Shown piece by piece: positions 5,280 to 13,037 of a stretch of 15,996 bases of DNA (the first letter of the stretch is position 1; each line of letters opens with the position of its first letter). Origin of the DNA: Anaerolineae bacterium. GTDB taxonomy: Bacteria; Chloroflexota; Anaerolineae; B4-G1; SLSP01. The stretch lies in contig JAFGSL010000351.1 in the NCBI GenBank assembly GCA_016934645.1, positions 1 to 15,996 of the forward strand. The letters run 5' to 3'. The notes beneath the pieces are model-generated. The model did not search any database. It had not been told where the DNA came from and worked only from the letters and a program-made list of their open reading frames with translations. Made by a program: the position numbers and the translations under genes.

Positions 5280-8200
5280 AGTGTATCACCTTTCATATCA
5301 TTGCCAAAATGCTGCCGGAAGCGCCGAATGGTTGCAGGGTCCAGAGTATAGTTTTCGCAATGTAAGTCGCCGGACTCAAATCCTAGTTGATGAAGCATGG
5401 TATAGTGCTGCAAACTCGCATCGACCTGAACCAGGCCTACTGTCGGTTTCAGATTCTTGAACTGTGCTGAGAGCAGACTGGAGAGAACACAGCGGGTGAT
5501 AGTGAACTCGTCCTGGTTAGCATATCGCGACAGTATCTCTTCTAGCGCTTGTGGCATATAACTGATTTGCTGAATAGCGTGAGACGATTTCAGAGTGTCT
5601 CCCTTGGTAAACAGGATATCTGCGTGTTTCTCAAATCGTTGGATTGCTAGTTCACGGTTGAAACAACGCGGCGTTGACTCATCTACAATCAACGTGCCGG
5701 GTTTCACCTGCATAATATCAAGGACCTCGGGAACATTCGTGGCGCCGATAATTAAGGTGGCTTTGTAGAGCTCTTCGGGCGCTTGCACTTGCGAGTGTGC
5801 TATACGGACCGTCCCCTCAAAGCCCAAGTCCGTGACAATCTCGTGCTTAAGCTTTTCCAGAACATCCATTTTGCTGTAGAGATCGCATAGGATGATTGTT
5901 TTAGGATGGTGAAGGCTTCTAAGCATCAGGCGTAGCGCAGTTTCACTGATCGAGCCCAAACCGAGTACGCCGACATGTTCCTGGCTCAACTCTCGTCCAC
6001 TTTGCTCAAGGATTTTCTCAATCACAAGGATTGTGCCGGCTGTAATGGTGGCATAACCAGTGGTGACTACAGGCAACGCCGGTTGTTCCTTGGCAACGCG
6101 GTGAATCGTTACTCCGTATTCCGTTGCTGGGGCAAGAAGTCCGGGTAAAGAGACGACCCGCGCTCCGATATGCTGAGCCATCTTCAGGCCATCCAAAAGG
6201 GCTGCGGTTAGCCGGGCCTTTTCGCTGTAGAGTTCCGCTTCGAAGATTGGGAGATAAATCAGAGCGACTCGCCCCAGGTTTGTTTCCAAAACATCGGTGA
6301 GCAGCGGGACATCACCAAACCAGTCCTGGAGGACGGCTTTGTCTTCCGCTTCAACAGTGTCGAGATAGGTTAAGGCAACAGAATCCACGGGCGCTAACTT
6401 ACCAAGCACGAACTGGGTGAGTAGAGGGTGCCGGTTGATCGTTACGAAGGGAGAAGTCGCCGCGATATGGGACAGCGATGGGAAACAACCTTCTTTTGTC
6501 GATGCTGAAGCAGTGGGTTGGTTTGTAAAAGGCACAAAATCAGGTGTGACCTGGCTCAGGACTTGGGCCAGGGCTTCCACGGTTGGATGTAGAAAAATAG
6601 TCTTGATGGGCAGGGGGTGACTCAGATTGGCCGAGACTGTTGATATTAGTCTCACCGCTTGCAGTGAATGTCCTCCCAATTCGAAGAAGTTGTCATAGAT
6701 ACCCACGCGCTCTACACCAAGCACGTCCTCCCAGATGGCGGCGAGTTGTTTTTCGTGCATAGTGCGCGGTGCAACATAGGTTGTGGATGTCGTGATCTGC
6801 ACGTTATCAAGAGCTTCGAGCGCCCGATGATCGACTTTCCCGTTGGGGGTCAAGGGCAAGCTGTCACGCATGATGTAGTGCGTGGGGATCATGTAACTCG
6901 GTAATATCTCCCGGAGTTCCTCGCGCAGTGCTTCACTGTTGATCGGAATACCTTGTTCTGGCACGATGTAGGCGACAAGCTGATTTTGACCTGCTGTGTC
7001 TTTGACCGCGACGACAGCCGCCGTTTTGACGAATGGCTGCTTGAGCAGTTCCGACTCAATTTCACCGAGTTCGACGCGATAGCCACGCACCTTGACCTGC
7101 TGGTCGATGCGGCCCAGGTATTCGATGTTGCCGTTGGGTAGGTAGCGAGCGAGATCACCGGTGCGGTAGAGGCGGCCACCGGGTTTGTTGCCGAAGGGGT
7201 CGGGGACGAAGCGCTCTGCCGTCAATGCCGGCCGGTTGAGATAGCCACGCGCGACACCATCCCCGCCGATGTACAACTCGCCGGGCGCGCCGATGGGAAC
7301 TGGCTGCCCCTTTGGACCAAGAATGTAGAGTTGCGTATTGGCGATAGGGCGTCCAATGGGCACGGCTCCCATGATGCGTTTGCCTTGTGGAACCTCGTAG
7401 ACACAACAGCCTACGACGGTCTCGGTGGGGCCGTACTCGTTGATCAAGCGCGTATCTGGGGCGTGTGTCTGCCAGAAGGTGAGATTTTCGCCCCGCAGTG
7501 CCTCCCCGCCGATGATGAATGCCCGTGTCCGACCGGCAGTTTCGTCCGCCGGCACGAGGTGGGTTAGGACATCGAGGTGCGCCGGAGTTAGTTTAATCAG
7601 GCTGAAATCATGATGGTGGCGGAATGCCTCGCCGAGGGCTTCCCCGCCAGGCGTTTCCGGTAGCAGTGTGAGACTGCGGCCTGTCAGGAGCGGTGGAAAC
7701 AGGCTGGTGATCGTCAGATCGAAACTCATTGCGCTGTGAACTGGTGTCCCCTGTCCGTCAATCACATCGTAGGCACGGGTGCACCAGTGGAGATAGTTGC
7801 TGAGACCCTGGTGGGTCACCATCACGCCCTTTGGACGACCCGTAGAGCCGGAGGCGTAAATCACGTAGGCCAGGTTGTTCAGGGTTACCGGATTAGTAGG
7901 ATTGTCCGCACTTTCGTTTTCGATGATCGTCCAATCGCAATCCAGGCAGATCGTATGGACGGGCGGTGACGTCAGGTTGTGAACGAGATGCGACTGGGTT
8001 AGCAGTATCCCGACTTTTGCATCCTCCAGCATCAAGGCGGTGCGGGCCGGTGGATACGTGGGATCGAGCGGCAGATAGGCGGCGCCAGCTTTGAGTATGC
8101 CAAGCAGTCCGATAACAGCCTCTACTGTGCGCTCGATGTAAAGCCCGATCAACGTTTCGGGACCAGCGCCCAGTTTGTGCAAATAGCGTGCCATCTGGTT

Positions 8201-9814
8201 CGCACGGGCGTTGATTTCACGGTAAGTGAATCGCTGTTCCCCAGCAATAACGGCAACAGCGTCGGGCGTCTTTTGAGCCTGAAGCTCGAATCCGTGATGG
8301 GTGCAACAATCCTGTGGATAGTCCGTCGCTGTATCGTTCCAATTCACGAGGATTTGTTGCTTTTCAGCCTCTGTCAAAATCGGCAGCGTGGCAATCGGTT
8401 TGTCGGGATTCGTCACGATGCCCTGCAACAGCATTTCAAGGTGTCTCGTCATGCGCTGGATGGTGTCCGCATCGAACAAGTCCGTGTTATATTCGAAATA
8501 TCCGTGCAAAGCCGTGTCTGTCTCGTCGAAGGTGAGCGTCAGGTCGAATATCGCTGTGCCACTGTCGATGGTGCGAGACGTAGCGCTGATGTTCTGGAGG
8601 TGCAAGGATGTTAATTCGCTGGCATTATGGAACACAAACATCACCTGGAATAGTGGATTGCGGCTCAGATCACGTTCTGGTTGCAGTGCTTCAACTAGCC
8701 GTTCAAAGGGCAAATCCTGGTGTTCGTAGGCTTCGAGCGCACTCTGTCGCACCCGGTCAAGCAGTTGGTGGAAGGTGGGATTACCGGATAGATCGCCGCG
8801 CAGTGCCAACGTGTTGACGAAGAAGCCAATCAGGCTCTCGATCTCGCCGCGGGTGCGGTTAGCAATGGGCACGCCGATGAGGATATCCGCCTGTCTTGTA
8901 TAGCGATAGAGTAGCACCTCGAATGCCGCCAGCAGCAGCATAAAGAGCGAAGCGCCCTCGCGTTGTGCGAGTGATTGTAGATCTGTGCGCAGGGCGTGGG
9001 AGAGTGTGAAGTGGTGTAGTGCGCCATTATGGGTCTGGATGGGTGGGCGAGGTCGATCGGTGGGTAGTTGGAGCACCGGCGGCGCGCTACTCAGGCGTTG
9101 CCTCCAATATGCGAGTTGCTGTTGCAGAGGTTTGCCTTGCAACCATTCACGCTGCCATACAGCAAAATCCGCATACTGGATGGGAAGTTCCGGCAACGCT
9201 GCGGTGCGGCCGGTGACGTGTGCCCGGTAAAATGTTTCGAGCTCCTGAAAAAAGACACCCAGCGACCAACCATCGAAAATGATGTGATGGAAGGTCAATT
9301 GGAAGATGAACTCTGTCTCCTTGAGGCGCAGCACTTTTGCCCGCAACAGCGGCCCTTGCATGAGATCGAAGGGTGCACGCGCTTCCACGATCAGTTGCGT
9401 TTCCACATCGGCCTTGGTTTGTGATGTCACATCAGTGACGACGAGCGGGATGTGCAGCGTTGGTGCGACGATCTGCACCGGTTCGCCATCTATGGCCGTG
9501 AATGTCGTACGCAGGATGGCATGCTGCTGGATGATCGCATTCAGGCTCTCTTCCAGCGCGGCGATGTCCAGCGGGCCGGTCAATATGACGGCGATGGGGA
9601 CATTGTACGTCGGTTGTCCAGGTTCCAGTTGGTCATGGAACCACATCCGCTGTTGCGCGAAGGAAAGTGGAGCCGGGCCAGAGTCTGTGCGGCGCGGAAT
9701 CCCTGTCACGCGCGCGGGTGCCCCTCGCAGGCGCTTTTCGAGTAGGGCGCGTTGTGCTGGAGAGAGTGTATCTTTCGTTGCGGGAGGCCGCACGGCCTCG
9801 AGGATATCAGTCAT
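5276..9814 (-). CDS. NRPS-3: C-A(Asn)-T with AAR-like reductase release domain
   Basis: A 1512-residue NRPS. An N-terminal helical stretch (1-45, [15 protein letters not shown]) may dock to NRPS-2. The condensation domain (about 48-480) has an intact HHIIFDG (176-182, catalytic H177) and an [10 protein letters not shown] start typical of LCL domains. In the A domain (about 490-990) the pocket residues read D-L-T-K-I-G-E-V-G-K, the asparagine-type code. A3 is YASGSTG, with Ala654 in place of the usual Thr. The carrier domain has LGGHS with Ser1050. Residues about 1120-1500 are neither a thioesterase nor an SDR-type reductase. They align by eye with cyanobacterial long-chain acyl-ACP reductase: IYLPIFEAE (1186 on), [10 protein letters not shown] (near 1250), the Rossmann loop GLGSIS (1285-1290), and a Cys (1442) at the AAR catalytic position. 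This predicts reductive release as an aldehyde. The start overlaps the NRPS-2 stop by 8 bases, with AGGTG upstream. Confidence 0.93.
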   Translation of the reverse strand: MTDILEAVRPPATKDTLSPAQRALLEKRLRGAPARVTGIPRRTDSGPAPLSFAQQRMWFHDQLEPGQPTYNVPIAVILTGPLDIAALEESLNAIIQQHAILRTTFTAIDGEPVQIVAPTLHIPLVVTDVTSQTKADVETQLIVEARAPFDLMQGPLLRAKVLRLKETEFIFQLTFHHIIFDGWSLGVFFQELETFYRAHVTGRTAALPELPIQYADFAVWQREWLQGKPLQQQLAYWRQRLSSAPPVLQLPTDRPRPPIQTHNGALHHFTLSHALRTDLQSLAQREGASLFMLLLAAFEVLLYRYTRQADILIGVPIANRTRGEIESLIGFFVNTLALRGDLSGNPTFHQLLDRVRQSALEAYEHQDLPFERLVEALQPERDLSRNPLFQVMFVFHNASELTSLHLQNISATSRTIDSGTAIFDLTLTFDETDTALHGYFEYNTDLFDADTIQRMTRHLEMLLQGIVTNPDKPIATLPILTEAEKQQILVNWNDTATDYPQDCCTHHGFELQAQKTPDAVAVIAGEQRFTYREINARANQMARYLHKLGAGPETLIGLYIERTVEAVIGLLGILKAGAAYLPLDPTYPPARTALMLEDAKVGILLTQSHLVHNLTSPPVHTICLDCDWTIIENESADNPTNPVTLNNLAYVIYASGSTGRPKGVMVTHQGLSNYLHWCTRAYDVIDGQGTPVHSAMSFDLTITSLFPPLLTGRSLTLLPETPGGEALGEAFRHHHDFSLIKLTPAHLDVLTHLVPADETAGRTRAFIIGGEALRGENLTFWQTHAPDTRLINEYGPTETVVGCCVYEVPQGKRIMGAVPIGRPIANTQLYILGPKGQPVPIGAPGELYIGGDGVARGYLNRPALTAERFVPDPFGNKPGGRLYRTGDLARYLPNGNIEYLGRIDQQVKVRGYRVELGEIESELLKQPFVKTAAVVAVKDTAGQNQLVAYIVPEQGIPINSEALREELREILPSYMIPTHYIMRDSLPLTPNGKVDHRALEALDNVQITTSTTYVAPRTMHEKQLAAIWEDVLGVERVGIYDNFFELGGHSLQAVRLISTVSANLSHPLPIKTIFLHPTVEALAQVLSQVTPDFVPFTNQPTASASTKEGCFPSLSHIAATSPFVTINRHPLLTQFVLGKLAPVDSVALTYLDTVEAEDKAVLQDWFGDVPLLTDVLETNLGRVALIYLPIFEAELYSEKARLTAALLDGLKMAQHIGARVVSLPGLLAPATEYGVTIHRVAKEQPALPVVTTGYATITAGTILVIEKILEQSGRELSQEHVGVLGLGSISETALRLMLRSLHHPKTIILCDLYSKMDVLEKLKHEIVTDLGFEGTVRIAHSQVQAPEELYKATLIIGATNVPEVLDIMQVKPGTLIVDESTPRCFNRELAIQRFEKHADILFTKGDTLKSSHAIQQISYMPQALEEILSRYANQDEFTITRCVLSSLLSAQFKNLKPTVGLVQVDASLQHYTMLHQLGFESGDLHCENYTLDPATIRRFRQHFGNDMKGDTL

Positions 9815-12800
9815 GATTGATCACCTGGGTATGAACTTTCGCGTCGCTCAAGGCTTCAATCTCGCGGATCAGTATCGTTTCGACAGCGGTCGCCAATCCC
9901 GCTACGGTTGGCGCTTCGAAGATGGCGCGCAGCGGGATGGAAACCTGGAAGGCTTGCTGGGCTCGTGAAACGACTCGGGTCGCCAGCAGCGAATGCCCGC
10001 CCAGCGCGAAGAAATTGTCGTGGACGCCGACCTGGGTAACTCCGAGCACCTCTTGCCAGATCTCTGCCAGCGTCTCTTCGGCTGTGGTGCGCGGCGCAGT
10101 GTAGGTCGCGGCGCCATGCGTCCAATCCGGGACGGGGAGTGCGCTGCGATTCACCTTACCATTGGGGGTCAGTGGGAAAGCGTCCAGTAGCATAAAAGCG
10201 GAGGGGATCATATAATCGGGAAGTGCGGTCTGCAGCGCCTCGCGCAAGAAGTCGGCGGCGGGCTGCTCTTCTGGCTGGGCGACGATGTAAGCCACCAGCC
10301 GCTTGTCGCCGGGGGTATCCTCGCGGGCCACGACGACGGCGTTTTGCACTGCCGGATGCTGTTCGAGACATGCCTCAATCTCGCCAGGCTCGACGCGATA
10401 GCCGCGAATCTTCACTTGATTGTCCAGCCGTCCCATAAACTCGACGTCCCCAGAGGGCAAGTAGCGGGCGCGGTCACCGGTCTTGTAGAGCCGAGCGTCT
10501 GGCTCGTCGTTGAAGGGGTGAGGGACGAAGCGCTCGACGGTCAGTTCGGGCTGATGCCAGTAATCGCGCGCCAGCCCGTCGCCGCCGATGTACAACTCGC
10601 CAGGAACGCCAATCGGGACGGGCCGCATCGCGCGATCCAGGATGTAGACCTGCGTGTTGGCGATAGGACGTCCGATAGGGACGCTGGATTGTGATCCAGC
10701 GTAAGCAAGGGCAAACGGAGATTGCATCGGATAGCAGCAGGTGAAGGTCGTGTTCTCGGTGGGGCCGTAGCCATTGATGAGCGTATATCCCGCCGGGAGA
10801 AGGTCGAGCATATGTTGCACGTGAGCGACGGAGAGCACATCGCCGCCCGCCAGCAGTTGGCGGACGTGACTGAGGCTTTCGGGGTAGCTTTCTACCATTT
10901 GGTGGAACAACCCGGCGGTAAGCCACAGCGTTGTGATGCCCTGTTCTTCGATGAAGTGCGCCAGCTCATCGAGTGACGGCTTGTGGGCAGGAAAGATGAC
11001 GAGTTTCCCGCCGCTAAGCAAGCTTCCCCAAATTTCCAGCGTCGAGGCGTCGAAGGAGAGTGTTGCCAGTTGCAAGAACGTCTCATCGGCGGTCATGCTG
11101 GCGAAGTTCGTGTTCTTGACCAGCCGTACCACCGCGCGGTGGACGATGCTCGTCCCCTTGGGCGTGCCGGTGGAGCCGGACGTGTATATCAGGTAGGCCA
11201 GGCTGTCGGCGGTTGCACCGCCGTCGAGGTTGCTGTCTTCGCCGGTTGCGGTGAGTCGCTTGTCATCCAGATTGACGATATGCCCCTGGAACGCTGGTAG
11301 CTTTCCCGCCATCCGTGTATGCGTCAAAATCACCGGGGTCTGCGTGTCGTGGATCATAAACTCGAGGCGTTCCTGGGGGTAGGCCGGGTCCAGCGGGACG
11401 TAGGCCCCGCCCGCCTTGAGGATGCCCAGGACGCCCACAATCATCTCGAACGAGCGCTCGACGTAGATGCCGACGCCGACTTCCGGCCCCACGCCCAATT
11501 CGCGCAGATGCCGCGCCAGACGGTTAGCCCGCCGGTTGAGTTCGGCGTAGGTCAGCGTGGTGCCCTCGAAGCTGAGGGCGACGGCGCCGGGCGTTTGCGC
11601 GGCTTGGGTCTCGAACAGGCGGTGGATGGGCGTCTCGCGAGGATAATCCGTGCGGGTGTCGTTCCACGCGACGAGGATTTGCTCGCGTTCTGTTGGGGTG
11701 AGTAGCGGCAGGTCGCCAGGTGACGCTTGCGGTGTTGCGAGCATCCCCTCAAGCAGTGTTTGCAAGTGACCGAGCATCCGTGCGACGGTGGCGTCGTCGA
11801 AGTGTTGCTGGCGATAGCTGATGCGTAATCCTAACGATTCTCCAGGCTCGACGATGACCGTGAGCGGGTAGTTGGTCTTTTCGAGCGTGACCATATCGGC
11901 GATGCTGAGCCGGGGGTCCGCCGGTTGGACATCCGCCTCTCCGGGATAATTCTCGAAAACGAGCAATGTGTCGAACAACGATTGGCCTTGAGCTACGTCG
12001 CTCCACCGCTGGATATCCACGAGGGGCGCATATTCGTAGCGGCGGGCCGCGGCCTGCTGCGCTTGCAGTGTTTGCAGCCAGGGGCCGAGTGAGCCGTCGT
12101 TGAGAATATGGACGCGCACAGGCAGGGTGTTAATGAACAGCCCGACCATTGTCTCGACGCCGTCCAGCGCGGCGGGGCGTCCGGCGACTGTTGCACCGAA
12201 GAGTACGTCCGGTTCGCCGCTGTAGCGGCTGAGCAGCGCCGCCCACGCGCCTTGGATCACCGTGTTGAGCGTCACCCGCTGCTGGTGGGCGAAGGTGTGC
12301 AGCGCTGCTGTTGTTGCAGCGGATAGGCGCAGGCGCTGTTCGGCGTAATCGTCCGCGGCGGGATCGGCCTCCGGCGTCCGCTGGACGTGCAAGGATGTCG
12401 GCGTGGTGAAGCCGTGTAAAGTTTCACGCCAGAACGTTTCCGCTTCCGCCAGGTCCTGGGCGTGTAGCCAGGCGATGTAATCGCGGTAGGGTCGGGGCGC
12501 TGACAGGCGCAGGTCTTGTCCCTGGCGCACCGCTTCGTAGAAGGCGAACACGTCCTCGAGTGCCAGCGACAGGCTCCAGCCATCGAGGATCAGGTGGTGA
12601 AAGCTCCACACGCAGCGCCACGTTTCGTCCGCCAAGCGGAAGAGGGTCAGGCGCATCAATGGGGCCTGGTGCAGATCGAAGCCGCGTGCCTGATCGGCCT
12701 TGAGCCAGTCCGCAAGCTGGCTATGTTGTGCGTCGGGAAACAGTGCGCGCCAATCGTAGGTCGTCCACGGGAGCGGTGCACGCCGACGCACCACCTGGAG

Positions 12801-13028
12801 CGGTTTGTCGCGCGTCTCCCAGGCGAAGACGGTTCGCAGTGCCGGATGCCGGTCGACGAGGGATTGCCACGCACGCTCAAATGCGGCGACGTCGAGGTTT
12901 CCACTAAGAGTAAAGCACAGTTGCTCGAAGTACACGCCGGACTCCGGTGTGTACAAAGTGTGAAACAGCATCCCTTGCTGCATAGGAGAGAGTGGGTAGA
13001 TGGCTTCGATGTTGTCTTGTGTGTTCAT
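9807..13028 (-). CDS. NRPS-2: complete C-A(Val-type)-T module
   Basis: A 1073-residue elongation module. The condensation domain (about 8-440) starts with IYPLSPMQQGMLFH, a different subtype from NRPS-3, and has catalytic HHLILDG at 144-150 (H145). In the A domain (about 460-955), A3 is YTSGSTGTPKG and the pocket residues read D-A-L-W-L-G-G-T-F-K. This belongs to the valine/isoleucine group of codes; the Lys is from the A10 motif LTPNGKVNR. The carrier domain has LGGHS with Ser1013 receiving phosphopantetheine. There is no epimerase, methyltransferase or oxidase insert. The C-terminal tail (about 1055-1073) may dock to NRPS-3. It starts 9 bases after NRPS-1, with GAGG 8 bases before the ATG, and overlaps NRPS-3 by 8 bases, so the three synthetases are co-translated in assembly order. 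Confidence 0.94.
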   Translation of the reverse strand: MNTQDNIEAIYPLSPMQQGMLFHTLYTPESGVYFEQLCFTLSGNLDVAAFERAWQSLVDRHPALRTVFAWETRDKPLQVVRRRAPLPWTTYDWRALFPDAQHSQLADWLKADQARGFDLHQAPLMRLTLFRLADETWRCVWSFHHLILDGWSLSLALEDVFAFYEAVRQGQDLRLSAPRPYRDYIAWLHAQDLAEAETFWRETLHGFTTPTSLHVQRTPEADPAADDYAEQRLRLSAATTAALHTFAHQQRVTLNTVIQGAWAALLSRYSGEPDVLFGATVAGRPAALDGVETMVGLFINTLPVRVHILNDGSLGPWLQTLQAQQAAARRYEYAPLVDIQRWSDVAQGQSLFDTLLVFENYPGEADVQPADPRLSIADMVTLEKTNYPLTVIVEPGESLGLRISYRQQHFDDATVARMLGHLQTLLEGMLATPQASPGDLPLLTPTEREQILVAWNDTRTDYPRETPIHRLFETQAAQTPGAVALSFEGTTLTYAELNRRANRLARHLRELGVGPEVGVGIYVERSFEMIVGVLGILKAGGAYVPLDPAYPQERLEFMIHDTQTPVILTHTRMAGKLPAFQGHIVNLDDKRLTATGEDSNLDGGATADSLAYLIYTSGSTGTPKGTSIVHRAVVRLVKNTNFASMTADETFLQLATLSFDASTLEIWGSLLSGGKLVIFPAHKPSLDELAHFIEEQGITTLWLTAGLFHQMVESYPESLSHVRQLLAGGDVLSVAHVQHMLDLLPAGYTLINGYGPTENTTFTCCYPMQSPFALAYAGSQSSVPIGRPIANTQVYILDRAMRPVPIGVPGELYIGGDGLARDYWHQPELTVERFVPHPFNDEPDARLYKTGDRARYLPSGDVEFMGRLDNQVKIRGYRVEPGEIEACLEQHPAVQNAVVVAREDTPGDKRLVAYIVAQPEEQPAADFLREALQTALPDYMIPSAFMLLDAFPLTPNGKVNRSALPVPDWTHGAATYTAPRTTAEETLAEIWQEVLGVTQVGVHDNFFALGGHSLLATRVVSRAQQAFQVSIPLRAIFEAPTVAGLATAVETILIREIEALSDAKVHTQVINHD

Positions 13029-13037
13029 GGGAATGCC

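Noticed and set aside
5276..6460. Conventional thioesterase or SDR-type reductase at the NRPS-3 end
   Set aside because: No GxSxG nucleophile motif with downstream His, and no TGATGFLG-type loop with YxxxK. The region aligns better with AAR.
9306..9968. Long open frame on the plus strand (about 220 codons)
   Set aside because: Antisense to the start of NRPS-3 and end of NRPS-2, with Cys/Ser/Arg-rich low-quality protein and no family motif. It is an open-frame shadow of a GC-rich gene.
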